From: Crenothrix polyspora
Lineage (GTDB): Bacteria > Pseudomonadota > Gammaproteobacteria > Methylococcales > Methylomonadaceae
Length of the DNA stretch: 13,611 bases
NCBI GenBank assembly: GCA_945903675.1
Contig: CAMDOP010000060.1
Span: forward strand, 1 to 13,611
Direction: 5' to 3'
The position numbers and the translations under genes were made by a program. Shown here piece after piece: positions 1-7,494 of the stretch; the first letter of the stretch is position 1; each line of letters opens with the position of its first letter. The notes beneath the pieces were generated by a model. The model ran no database searches. It was not told where the DNA came from and saw only the letters and a program-made list of their open reading frames with translations.

Positions 1-1462
1 GCGTCATAAAGTAGGCGGTATAAATAGCCCCCATCAACGCTATAGGCATAGCCATCAACATGGCATAAAAAGCAGCCTTCATGGTACCGAAGACCAAAGG
101 CGTAAAACTATATTTAGGTTCGAAATCACTATTAGCTGATGATGACTGCCAAATATAATCCGGTTTAGGATAGCTTTCGTACCAAACTTCTTGCCACAGT
201 GATTGTAATGACACCTCAGGATGTTCGTTTTCGACTTTCCAATAACTGATACGGTTATCGTCAGACTCTACTAACAGTGTATTCGCTCTAGGAGAAATAG
301 CTGCACTGATAGGGAGTGCATTGCCTATACGCTCTTTAATCATTTCCCGTTCAGACGTTGAATGATAAATCCCCATCATGCCATCGGTATCTAAGGTTAC
401 AAAACCTTTACGACGTTGCTCGGGATTAATTGCAATAACGGCTTTATCAGAGACCTTAAACGCTCTTGTTTTTTGCATGCTAAAGCGATTTTGCTTATCT
501 CTTACCTTGCTCCATTGCGAGACTAGCCCGCTGGAATCACCTATCATCAAGGATATATCACCATTCAAAAACACAGCACTGGTAATTTTCAGGCTAGATT
601 CAAGAATAGTTTGCTCATTAACTAGAGTAGGTGCCGCTTTATCGATAATATCAAATAAAGCGAGTTGCCCAGAACTACCCAATAAATAAAGATTACGTTC
701 TTCTTTATCAATCAGGATATCGGTTACTTTAGTTGCAGAATAATCTAATACCGAATCGGTACGCGTAATGGTTGCCTCATCATCAAACAAGGTCTTTTCT
801 TTTTCAAAATGTGCCAAACGAATTTTATCTGCGCTACGCACCACAATAGTGCTGGCATTATCACCGATTCTTACGGCAATTTCTTCTAGTGCTGCACCCG
901 AGACATCGACTAACAAGGGTTCTTCACCCATAGGATAGCTTAATACTGGGGTAATTTTTCTAGTCTTATCAGAGTAAGTAACTTTATATTGATGCTTAAC
1001 AATGATGGCTTTACCATCAGATAAGCCATATATAACAGCACCTTCGCTATTAGGACTACCCTGTGAAAAGCTTACTATATGTGCGCCTTCGGGTATCTTT
1101 AATGCTTGAGTGGAAATATTTGTTCCAGTGGCTACTTCGAAGAAAATAACTTGCCCCGTATCGGTAAACCTAACGGCGACTTCGTTTTGCTCTTCAACGC
1201 CCAACAACACGGTTTTACCTAAACCTGCTTCTGGCACTTCATATTGATTAACCGACTGAGCAGTTGCAGAAACAAATAAGGGGAAAACCACATATAACAA
1301 ATAGAAAAAAATCAGGGCTATAGCAACGATAACACCCAAGCCACCGATAACTACGCCATAGCGAGCTATGCTATCTTTTATCAGTCGCCAACGTTCATGA
1401 ACGCCACCCGATGCTTTTGTTATAGCTGAGGAATATTTTGTTTGACTGTTTATTTCAGACAT
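1..1462 (-). CDS. pstC: Phosphate ABC transporter permease PstC, long form, partial (3' end outside window)
   Basis: Inner-membrane permease of the high-affinity phosphate importer. The visible 487 codons start at ATG 1462 (MSEINSQTKY) and run off the left edge with no stop. A membrane helix spans about residues 36-63. About 380 residues of mainly soluble, beta-rich, presumably periplasmic sequence follow, with WD/propeller-like stretches. The last visible residues (FGTMKAAFYAMLMAMPLALM and on) match the start of a binding-protein-dependent transport domain. Classical PstC lacks the large insert; long forms of roughly 700 residues are typical of many Gammaproteobacteria. The gene lies downstream of pstS on the same strand, with an intrinsic terminator between them. 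No clear Shine-Dalgarno sequence precedes the ATG. The other pst genes (pstA, pstB, possibly phoU) would lie beyond the left edge. The assignment rests on this permease signature and the pstS neighbour. Confidence 0.88.
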   Translation of the reverse strand, partial: MSEINSQTKYSSAITKASGGVHERWRLIKDSIARYGVVIGGLGVIVAIALIFFYLLYVVFPLFVSATAQSVNQYEVPEAGLGKTVLLGVEEQNEVAVRFTDTGQVIFFEVATGTNISTQALKIPEGAHIVSFSQGSPNSEGAVIYGLSDGKAIIVKHQYKVTYSDKTRKITPVLSYPMGEEPLLVDVSGAALEEIAVRIGDNASTIVVRSADKIRLAHFEKEKTLFDDEATITRTDSVLDYSATKVTDILIDKEERNLYLLGSSGQLALFDIIDKAAPTLVNEQTILESSLKITSAVFLNGDISLMIGDSSGLVSQWSKVRDKQNRFSMQKTRAFKVSDKAVIAINPEQRRKGFVTLDTDGMMGIYHSTSEREMIKERIGNALPISAAISPRANTLLVESDDNRISYWKVENEHPEVSLQSLWQEVWYESYPKPDYIWQSSSANSDFEPKYSFTPLVFGTMKAAFYAMLMAMPIALMGAIYTAYFMT

Positions 1463-1508
1463 GAGCAGCTTATAAAAATTAAATGTAACAATAATAACCA
1501 GATTATAC

Positions 1509-1546
1509 AAAAAAAACGGCTGGAATTCAGATTTGAATTCCAACCG
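1509..1546 (-). terminator. Intrinsic terminator/attenuator between pstS and pstC
   Basis: Read on the minus strand, a 12-bp stem (CGGTTGGAATTC pairing with GAATTCCAGCCG, with one G-U pair) closes a 6-nt loop and is followed at once by eight T residues. It lies about 100 nt after the pstS stop and 46 nt before the pstC start. Partial read-through would make PstS more abundant than the membrane subunits, as is common in pst operons. Confidence 0.85.
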
Positions 1547-1644
1547 TAATTGCTTTACTGCCTGTATTAACGATGGCTATCGTCGAGGTGATAACTTACT
1601 AATTCAGACTAACTTCATCTTTCACTAACGTTAAATCGAGTGCT

Positions 1645-2628
1645 TTACTTAAGAGTAGTCAACACTTTATCAACAATTTTAGCTGGTAATGGAATATATC
1701 CATCTTTTATAACTACTTGCTGACCAATTTTAGATAAAACCATTTTCATGAATTCGTTTTCTAAAGGCGCTAAAGGTGTGTTAGGCTTTTTGTTAACATA
1801 AATGTATAAATAACGTGTTAATGGGTAACTGCCGTTAATTGCATTTTCTGGAGTTGCTTCAACAAAAGGCTGGCCTTCTTTTTTAGCTAAACCGATCATT
1901 TTCACGCCAGAAGTAGAGTAACCCATACCTGAATAACCAATACCATTAGCTGAAGACGTTACTGACTGAACAACAGAAGCAGAACCTGGTTGTTCGTTCA
2001 CGTTACTTTTAAAGTCACCTTTGCATAAAGCATGTTCTTTAAAATAACCGTAAGTGCCTGATACAGAGTTACGTCCGTATAATTGGATACTTTTAGAACC
2101 CCATGCAGCTACACCGGCTTCACCCCAATTTGTAATATCTGCAGTATGACCACATTTACGTGTAGTTGAGAAAATCGCGTCAACTTGAGGAACACTTAAC
2201 CCTTTAATGGGGTTATCTTTGTTAACCATAACGGCTAAAGCGTCAATCGCTACTGGAATAGCAGTAGGCTTGTAACCATATTTATCTTCGAAAGCGGCTA
2301 ATTCGTCATCTTTCATTTCACGGCTCATAGGGCCGATGTTTGAAGTACCTTCTGTTAAGGCTGGTGGCGCAGTAGAAGAACCGGCTGCTTGAATTTGAAT
2401 GTTCACGTTTGGATATTCGCGATTAAACTCTTCCGCCCATAAGGTCATTAAATTTGCTAACGTATCAGATCCTACACTAGTCAAGTTACCAGAGATACCA
2501 TTGGCTTTTTGATAAGCCGGTACACCTGCATCAACAACTTGTACTGCATTTACCGTAACACTGAATAATGCAGTCGTAGCAAAACCCATTGCTGCGATCA
2601 AGGACTTAGTTTTAAAAGATATTTTCAT
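1645..2628 (-). CDS. pstS: Phosphate-binding protein PstS
   Basis: Periplasmic phosphate receptor that delivers phosphate to PstCAB. The ATG at 2628 gives 327 residues. An in-frame TTG two codons upstream is possible, but a GAGA Shine-Dalgarno at 2636-2639 lies 7 nt from the ATG and decides for it. Residues 1-28 are a typical signal peptide (basic n-region, hydrophobic core, cleavage after VNA). The mature part has the type II periplasmic-binding fold motifs of the family: GSDTLANL (53-60), AGSSTAPPAL (82-91), IGPMSREM (98-105), IDALAVMVN (128-136) and RNSVSGTYGY (186-195). Cys159 and Cys202 could form a disulfide. Length is close to E. coli PstS. A Pho box stands upstream and a strong terminator downstream. 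Identity is close to certain; only the fine ligand specificity is unproven. Confidence 0.95.
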   Translation of the reverse strand: MKISFKTKSLIAAMGFATTALFSVTVNAVQVVDAGVPAYQKANGISGNLTSVGSDTLANLMTLWAEEFNREYPNVNIQIQAAGSSTAPPALTEGTSNIGPMSREMKDDELAAFEDKYGYKPTAIPVAIDALAVMVNKDNPIKGLSVPQVDAIFSTTRKCGHTADITNWGEAGVAAWGSKSIQLYGRNSVSGTYGYFKEHALCKGDFKSNVNEQPGSASVVQSVTSSANGIGYSGMGYSTSGVKMIGLAKKEGQPFVEATPENAINGSYPLTRYLYIYVNKKPNTPLAPLENEFMKMVLSKIGQQVVIKDGYIPLPAKIVDKVLTTLK

Positions 2629-2681
2629 TATCAAATCTCATTTGGTTGGTTGTGGTGCAATTATACAATTATAATATTACA

Positions 2682-2715
2682 AGAATATTGATGTTATATG
2701 ACAAAGCCATGACAT
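2682..2715 (-). promoter_or_regulatory. Pho box and -10 element of the pstS promoter
   Basis: On the minus strand two TGTCAT repeats (2714-2709 and 2703-2698) sit exactly 11 bp apart, the PhoB half-site spacing. The 18-mer agrees with CTGTCATAWAWCTGTCAY at 13 of 18 positions by hand count. Ten nt after the box is TATTCT (2687-2682), the -10 spacing seen at E. coli phoA. A second possible -10, TATAAT, lies at 2673-2668. The gap between sixA and pstS thus carries an independent PhoB-activated promoter. Confidence 0.85.
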
Positions 2716-2764
2716 CATTAATGTTATTTCAATGACTTACTAAGCTATGATAACAACCTCAGCT

Positions 2765-3283
2765 TCAAACTTCTTCATCTAATAAAGATTTTGCATAGGT
2801 GATAGATAACAATTGTGCACAACCGGCTTCTAAATTAGACCAATCCTCAGGCATCTTTAAACGCACTAGCGACGAAGTTGGTAACAGTTTATTGGTTTCA
2901 GGCAAACGCGAAGCACCCACCAAATAGATCAACAAGTCTTCCAGATCAGGATTATGGCCCACCAGCAATACTCTAGCAGCACTAATTGGACAATCAGCCA
3001 ATACTGACTTTATAGACTCAAGACCTTCTTGATACATACGTCTATCTTGTTTTATATCTAAACCCTCTACAGACAAGGCTTTATGGGTAATGCTTGCGGT
3101 AGTAATTGCTCTTTTTGCGGGCGAGCTTACTAGATAATCTGGGATTAAATGCTGCTGCAACATCCACTCCCCCATGCGCTGTACTGCAATTTTACCTCGC
3201 TTTTTTAAAGGCCTGTCAAAGTCATCGACGGCTAGATCCCGATCTGATTTTCCATGCCTTAGCAAACATAATTCTTTACTCAT
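2765..3283 (-). CDS. sixA: SixA-type phosphohistidine phosphatase
   Basis: Histidine-phosphatase superfamily protein of 172 residues; SixA proteins remove phosphate from phosphohistidine, for example on HPt domains or the nitrogen PTS protein NPr. The RHG signature is at residues 9-11 (LLRHGKS), with His10 the predicted phospho-acceptor. The second catalytic region is VGHNPDLEDL, with His110, and SSPAKRA (53-59) supplies the conserved Arg58. The length fits the small SixA class without extra domains. It starts at ATG 3283, with only a weak purine stretch upstream. It is divergent from the CHAD gene and lies upstream of pstS in the same direction, but the Pho box and 130-nt gap suggest separate control. 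SixA genes are often found beside CHAD-domain genes, and the physiological substrate here is not known. Confidence 0.9.
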   Translation of the reverse strand: MSKELCLLRHGKSDRDLAVDDFDRPLKKRGKIAVQRMGEWMLQQHLIPDYLVSSPAKRAITTASITHKALSVEGLDIKQDRRMYQEGLESIKSVLADCPISAARVLLVGHNPDLEDLLIYLVGASRLPETNKLLPTSSLVRLKMPEDWSNLEAGCAQLLSITYAKSLLDEEV

Positions 3284-3352
3284 AAATAAACACCGATATA
3301 TTTAGAAAACTAGCAAAATTAAATAAGAGTACGATAGCCTTTCATTATTACA

Positions 3353-3386
3353 CTGTCATTAAAAATTAATACGACATTGTTAATAT
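3353..3386 (+). promoter_or_regulatory. Candidate Pho box and -10 upstream of the CHAD gene
   Basis: CTGTCAT at 3353-3359 is a perfect PhoB half-site. The second half-site 11 bp on (3364-3370) is poor, but the whole 18-mer still agrees at 13 of 18 positions, partly because the region is AT-rich. TAATAT at 3381-3386 lies exactly 10 nt after the box. A promoter here would start transcription near 3393, which supports translation from ATG 3440 rather than the upstream TTG at 3377. Confidence 0.4.
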
Positions 3387-3439
3387 TGAAAGTTAACTCG
3401 TTAATCCGATTCATATCACTACCATCATGCGTGTTTAAT

Positions 3440-4957
3440 ATGCCCCTATCTTTTAACTTTATAACCAGCTTAAGTGCTAAGAAATTTATTGCTAAACTAA
3501 GTGATAAGGCTAGCGTGCAATTGGTTTCTAAGCAATACTCGTTAAAAACGTATTATGATAGCTTTGATTGGCGACTTTACAATAAAGGTATCAGTTGTGA
3601 ATTTAATCGCTCAAAAACAAACGCTAGCCTTATATTAAGGACTCTCAGCGATGACGCTATATTGGCAAGTGTTGACCTAAATGAAGTTCCTAGCTTTTGC
3701 CATCAAATACCTTCCGAGGAAGTACGCCAACTTATTGAACCATTACTCGACTGTCGTGCATTAATCGCGGCATGTAATCTGGATTATGAAACCTATAACC
3801 TTAATATTCTCAATAATGATGAAAAAGTCATCTTGCGAATAGTCTTAGAAGAACACGAACTATTTGATAACCGAATCATTTTACTGCCGATTAAAGGTTA
3901 CGATAAAGCTACAGAGCACATTGTAAACCTGCTCACTACAGATTTTGGCTTAATTGCCACACACAAACCTTTACTACTGACGGCTTTGCACATGCAAGGC
4001 CGTAAACCTAATGATTATAGCTCGAAGTTAAATGTCTACTTAGACCCTGATATGCGCGCTGATATAGCGACTAAATATATCTATAGTCATTTACTTAAAG
4101 CCATTAAAGATAATGAACATGGCACTATTGCTGATACCGATAGTGAATTTTTACATGATTTTAGAGTAGCCGTACGTAGAACTCGCGCCGGACTTAATCA
4201 ATTAAAAAACCTATTGCCTGAAAACTCTAGCCAATATTACATCGACTTCTTTTCTTGGCTAGGCCAAATCACTGGTACAACACGGGATTTAGATGTTTAT
4301 TTGTTAAATTTTACTGCCTATAAAAACAGTCTCCCAGAATCAATGCGCGATGACCTACATCCACTTTATGATTTTCTGCTGACTAAACAAAAGCAGGCCC
4401 AAAAAGAACTAGCCACAAAATTACGTTCAAATCGTTACCTTACGACTATCTCTGAATGGGAACAGTATCTTAAAGCTCAAGCTTCAATTACACCGACAGA
4501 GTCCAATGCTAAATTGTCCATTAAACAACTGGCCGATCGACGAATTTGGAAGAATTTCAAGCGAGTGCTACATGAAGGTGACGCCATTAATGAACATTCA
4601 CCTGCTGAAGCTTTACATGACCTAAGAAAGTCATGCAAAAAGTTACGTTATTTAATGGAGTTTTTCCAAAACCTTTATCCTGAACAACAAATAAAAGTCT
4701 TCATTAAAAACCTAAAAGGCTTACAAGAAGTCCTCGGTGATTTTCAAGACTATGCCATTCAAGAACAGACATTAAAACAGTTCAGCGAAGAAATGCTAGC
4801 AAACCAAGTACCCGCCAATACCCTGCTCGCTATGGGTGTACTCATTCAAAACCTAGATGCTTTTAGAACTAAGGCACGTGACGATTTTTCTGCTAAATTC
4901 ATGCTTTTCAAACATGAAGATAACTTAGCTACGCTTAAACTTTTATTAAAAGATTAG
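3440..4957 (+). CDS. CHAD domain protein with degenerate CYTH-like N-terminal domain
   Basis: A 505-residue protein if started at ATG 3440; the frame stays open to a TTG at 3377, but a candidate promoter overlaps that segment. Residues 1-190 resemble a CYTH (triphosphate tunnel) domain: YYDSFDWRLYNKGISCEF (39-56) matches the usual 'YFDT..RL...G..LR.R' region. The diagnostic ExExK motif near the N-terminus is not visible, so this half is probably not a normal triphosphatase. Residues from about 205 to the end form a CHAD helical domain with two conserved basic repeats: LHDFRVAVRRTRA (238-250) and LHDLRKSCKKLRY (392-404), plus GTTRDLDVY and LKGLQEVLGDFQD. CHAD domains bind inorganic polyphosphate. 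Its position next to sixA and pst fits a role in phosphate or polyphosphate handling. CHAD is near certain; the CYTH half is inferred. Confidence 0.87.
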   Translation: MPLSFNFITSLSAKKFIAKLSDKASVQLVSKQYSLKTYYDSFDWRLYNKGISCEFNRSKTNASLILRTLSDDAILASVDLNEVPSFCHQIPSEEVRQLIEPLLDCRALIAACNLDYETYNLNILNNDEKVILRIVLEEHELFDNRIILLPIKGYDKATEHIVNLLTTDFGLIATHKPLLLTALHMQGRKPNDYSSKLNVYLDPDMRADIATKYIYSHLLKAIKDNEHGTIADTDSEFLHDFRVAVRRTRAGLNQLKNLLPENSSQYYIDFFSWLGQITGTTRDLDVYLLNFTAYKNSLPESMRDDLHPLYDFLLTKQKQAQKELATKLRSNRYLTTISEWEQYLKAQASITPTESNAKLSIKQLADRRIWKNFKRVLHEGDAINEHSPAEALHDLRKSCKKLRYLMEFFQNLYPEQQIKVFIKNLKGLQEVLGDFQDYAIQEQTLKQFSEEMLANQVPANTLLAMGVLIQNLDAFRTKARDDFSAKFMLFKHEDNLATLKLLLKD

Positions 4958-5113
4958 ACGTAACAATGGCTGATTAAACGCTAAGCTCCTATTACTTATA
5001 CGTTTATTTGTTAGGCTATTGTCATCGTAATTTTCGATATGGTTATCCATTTCCGAATAAATACGGCCTTAGCGCTTACCAATACTTGACTACCGTTTAA
5101 ATAACTTGTTTTT

Positions 5114-6130
5114 ATGGCCACTATTAAGTTTCCCGAGCTACAACAATTAGAATGCATCATTGAGCAATTAGGTGATCGCGCTCAAACCACTATCATTGAA
5201 CGCATCGCCTTTAAAGGCCATGATTTCCCTATACATTGCATAACCTTAGGCTCCGACCGACCTGATGTGCCAGTCTTAGCCTTTTTTGGCGGCGTTCATG
5301 GCTTAGAAAAAATAGGCTCTCAAGTTATTTTGTCCTATTTAGAAACCATCAGTCGCATACTGGACTGGGATGAGGAGTTTCTATCTAGACTTGAAAGCTC
5401 ACGATTGATTTTTGTGCCTATCGTTAATCCTGTAGGTGTCTACATGGGAACTCGTTGCAATGGTAACGGTGTTGATCTCATGCGTAATGCACCCATAGAA
5501 GGCGAAGGCGTTACTCGCATCTTTAGCGGGCAATTTATTTCATCGCATTTGCCTTGGTATCGAGGCGACCCCCTTAATATGGAAAAAGAAGCGCTAGCGG
5601 TATGTCGCGTAGTTGAAGAGCATCTATTTAAAGCGCCCTTGTCTATTGCTTTTGACTTACATTCAGGTTTTGGACTCAATGATCGCCTATGGTTTCCTTA
5701 TGCCTCTACAAAAACTCCCTTTGCCTTTCTTGCGGAAATCTATGCTTTAAAAGAACAACTTGATCTTTGCTATCAACATCATATTTATAAAATAGAACCT
5801 ACTTCTCAAGAATATATGATCAATGGTGATTTGTGGGATTATTTATTTGATGAATTTAAATTACAAAACAACGATGAGCATGTTTTTTTACCGCTAACCC
5901 TAGAAATGGGCTCATGGCTGTGGCTGCGAAAAAGCCCTCTACATTTGTTTTCACGGCACGGCTTGTTTCACCCACTATTACCTCATCGTCAACAGCGTAT
6001 ATTTAGGCGTCACTTTGCTTTATTTGATTTCTTACATCGCAGTCTTTTATACCCTAAAAAATGGTCGCCACTGACAGCTGAGCAAAAGCATGCTTATTAT
6101 CAAGAAGCCTTAAAATTTTGGTATGAATAA
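5114..6130 (+). CDS. M14-family zinc carboxypeptidase-like protein
   Basis: Predicted zinc metallopeptidase of 338 residues, cytoplasmic because no signal peptide or membrane helix is seen. The metal-binding pattern is intact: HGLE at 62-65 (His62, Glu65) and DLHSG with His183 as third ligand. The region NPVGVYMGTRCNGNGVDLMR (105-124) corresponds to the substrate-carboxylate site of M14 enzymes; Arg114 and Arg124 are kept, but the usual Asn before the second Arg is Met123. Glu264 in TLEMGSW is the likely general base. The start is ATG 5114; no good Shine-Dalgarno is seen. The last 8 nt overlap the next gene, which implies translational coupling. The substrate is unknown; peptide or amino-acyl amide bonds are most likely from family knowledge. 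Confidence 0.85.
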   Translation: MATIKFPELQQLECIIEQLGDRAQTTIIERIAFKGHDFPIHCITLGSDRPDVPVLAFFGGVHGLEKIGSQVILSYLETISRILDWDEEFLSRLESSRLIFVPIVNPVGVYMGTRCNGNGVDLMRNAPIEGEGVTRIFSGQFISSHLPWYRGDPLNMEKEALAVCRVVEEHLFKAPLSIAFDLHSGFGLNDRLWFPYASTKTPFAFLAEIYALKEQLDLCYQHHIYKIEPTSQEYMINGDLWDYLFDEFKLQNNDEHVFLPLTLEMGSWLWLRKSPLHLFSRHGLFHPLLPHRQQRIFRRHFALFDFLHRSLLYPKKWSPLTAEQKHAYYQEALKFWYE

Positions 6131-6896
6131 CAAATCTGGTCAGCATTGGATATTACTCAGAGGGCTTGCAAGAGAGTCCAAGCATTGGGGCGCCTTTATT
6201 CCACAACTGCAAGCTACCTTTCCTAATGCGCAAATAACGCTATTGGATTTACCTGGTACGGGTTGCTACTATCAAGAAACCAGCCCTAACAACATCACTG
6301 CAATTACTCATCAAGTTCGCGCTGAGGCCCTAGCTAAAGGCTGCTTACAACAACCCGTTAACTTGGTCGCTTTATCGTTAGGTGCCATGGTAGCTTGGGA
6401 ATGGATGCAATGTTATCCAGAAGATATTTGTAGCGCGACACTCATGAACACGAGCTTTGCCAACCTAAGTCCTTTTTACCAGCGACTGCGCTGGCAAAGC
6501 TATCAACGCTTTATGAGCCTAGCCGTCACGGCTAACGTAAAACAGCGAGAGAAAAAAATATTACAGTTAACCAGTAATAATAGCGACAGCAATAGTTCTG
6601 TTTTACTTGATTGGGAAAAAATTCAGGCCGAACAACCTATTAGTTTTAAAAACAGCCTTCAGCAAATTTATGCTGCAGCCAACTATAAACCCAGCAAACA
6701 AAAACCGCCCTGCCCTGTTTTATTGCTTAATAGCCTACAAGATCGACTGGTTTCGCCGCGTTGTTCAATGGCAATTCAGCAACAATGGAAATTAGAACTA
6801 CGCAGCCATCCTACTGCAGGACATGATTTAACGCTAGATGCCGGTGATTGGGTCGCTAAGCAATTGAAAGATTGGCTGTTTAAGTTAGTAACTTAA
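6123..6896 (+). CDS. Alpha/beta hydrolase
   Basis: A 257-residue alpha/beta-fold hydrolase. The likely triad is Ser85 in ALSLG (a nucleophile elbow with Ala in place of the first Gly of GxSxG), Asp207 in SLQDRLV and His234 in TAGHD. The N-terminal loop RGLARESKHWG (13-23) takes the place of the usual HG oxyanion motif, and LDLPGTG follows at 41-47. There is no signal peptide, so it is probably cytoplasmic. It starts inside the preceding M14 gene (ATG 6123, 8-nt overlap), so the two products are likely made together and may act on related substrates. Substrate class (ester, lactone or other) cannot be told from sequence. Confidence 0.85.
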   Translation: MNNKSGQHWILLRGLARESKHWGAFIPQLQATFPNAQITLLDLPGTGCYYQETSPNNITAITHQVRAEALAKGCLQQPVNLVALSLGAMVAWEWMQCYPEDICSATLMNTSFANLSPFYQRLRWQSYQRFMSLAVTANVKQREKKILQLTSNNSDSNSSVLLDWEKIQAEQPISFKNSLQQIYAAANYKPSKQKPPCPVLLLNSLQDRLVSPRCSMAIQQQWKLELRSHPTAGHDLTLDAGDWVAKQLKDWLFKLVT

Positions 6897-6948
6897 GGCG
6901 GGGCATTTTAATAGCATACGAAAGGCTCAAAGTGAAAGATTAAGCCAA

Positions 6949-6977
6949 GAAGGCCAGCAATAGCTATTCGCCTTTTG
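6949..6977 (+). terminator. Possible weak terminator after the M14-hydrolase pair
   Basis: GAAGGC and GCCTT arms (6949-6954 and 6970-6974) enclose a second small palindrome, AATAGCTATT, and are followed by TTTTGTT. The stem is imperfect, so this is tentative. Nothing else is seen between the hydrolase stop and 7020. Confidence 0.35.
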
Positions 6978-7024
6978 TTATTCGCCCTTCACCCTTTGTC
7001 TGCTCTTAAGATGTGCTACGAATT

Positions 7025-7049
7025 ATTGGGTTACGCTAACCTAACCTAC
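7025..7049 (-). repeat. REP-like palindrome with GTAG head
   Basis: On the minus strand GTAG (7049-7046) is followed by the hairpin GTTAGGTTA-GCG-TAACCCAAT. A GTAG tetranucleotide at the foot of a hairpin is the hallmark of REPs mobilised by REP-associated tyrosine transposases (TnpA-REP/RAYT). One arm has a mismatch, so the copy is slightly decayed. Confidence 0.55.
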
Positions 7050-7060
7050 AAAAATACAAA

Positions 7061-7202
7061 ACTGACATTACGCAGTAACGTCGATTTACTCTCGTTTGCC
7101 GCGACTAGCACCGCAGGTTTTGTTGGGATCAGCCCGAAGGGGCGCGGCAGGGATGCCGCGCGTCGGTAGGAGGGCAGGAAGCAGCGGCAACCGAGCCGCC
7201 TT
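7061..7202 (-). repeat. Dispersed intergenic repeat, copy A (inverted relative to copy B)
   Basis: The reverse complement aligns with 8717-8844. By hand, the outer segment matches at about 72 of 79 bases and the other end at 32 of 35. The middle differs: copy A has its own GC-rich hairpin, GCGCGGC-agggat-GCCGCGC, around 7142-7161, where copy B has a shorter unrelated insert. Much more GC-rich than surrounding DNA. Open frames inside it are not credible genes. Confidence 0.85.
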
Positions 7203-7227
7203 TTCTTTGGATACTTTCTTTTGGCGG

Positions 7228-7386
7228 CATTCCCACGCAGAGCATCACTGCCATTAAGTTAAGCGAAAAAGTAAAAGCTTGGAGTGTAGAGCTTCAGCTA
7301 TTGTGTTTTAAAACAGCTAAAGCAGTTTTACTCCAAATATACAGATTCCTTAACTTAATGGCAGTGACCCAGAGCATGGGAACGAG
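7228..7386. repeat. REP-like palindrome split by a MITE
   Basis: Joining 7228-7245 to 7378-7386 restores CATTCCCACGCAGAGCAT plus GGGAACGAG, an imperfect palindrome with TTCCCACGC and GCATGGGAA arms around AGA. I recall very similar palindromes recurring in gammaproteobacterial intergenic DNA. The 121-bp MITE and one duplicated 11-bp target lie inside it. Confidence 0.65.
7246..7366. mobile_element. 121-bp MITE, IS4-family-like ends, with 11-bp target duplication
   Basis: The element is bounded by perfect 18-bp terminal inverted repeats, CACTGCCATTAAGTTAAG at 7246-7263 and its reverse complement at 7349-7366. It is flanked by ACGCAGAGCAT (7235-7245) and ACCCAGAGCAT (7367-7377), a direct repeat with one mismatch, read as the target-site duplication. 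The interior has no coding capacity and is nearly palindromic (TTGGAGT and GCTTYAGCT arms around TGTTTTAAAACA at 7304-7315). The end sequence and duplication length resemble IS231-type IS4-family elements; the family is an inference, the structure is directly visible. Confidence 0.85.
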
Positions 7387-7401
7387 AAAAGTATCTCGCC
7401 C

Positions 7402-7419
7402 TCGGGTGCGAATACCCGA
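7402..7419. repeat. Small hairpin
   Basis: TCGGGT and ACCCGA arms of 6 bp close a 6-nt loop in the gene-free stretch between the MITE and the AI-2E gene. No T-run follows on either strand. Function unknown. Confidence 0.4.
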
Positions 7420-7456
7420 TTCAAAAATCGTCGCGATACCGACCTCATTTACAATT

Positions 7457-7486
7457 GGTGGATGCACTAGCGTTTATCCACCCCAC
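7457..7486 (-). repeat. REP-like palindrome downstream of the AI-2E gene
   Basis: On the minus strand GTGG (7486-7483, one change from GTAG) precedes GGTGGAT (7482-7476), a loop, and ATCCACC (7463-7457). It begins only about 8 nt after the AI-2E stop codon and could end or stabilise that transcript. It resembles a widespread gammaproteobacterial palindrome as I recall it. Confidence 0.5.
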
Positions 7487-7494
7487 TAACTGGT

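Noticed and set aside
2629..2634. TTG start two codons upstream of pstS ATG
   Set aside because: The GAGA Shine-Dalgarno is spaced for the ATG at 2628 and would be only 1 nt from the TTG.
5008..5043. Pho box upstream of the M14 gene (TTGTCAT at 5019-5025)
   Set aside because: Only about 11 of 18 positions agree and no well-spaced -10 follows; within what AT-rich intergenic DNA gives by chance.
5440..5679. 79-codon open frame on the minus strand
   Set aside because: It is antisense to the conserved core of the M14 gene, including its metal-binding region.
7301..7489. 62-codon open frame on the plus strand
   Set aside because: It starts inside the MITE and runs through the right target duplication, the hairpins and a REP; no coding signs.
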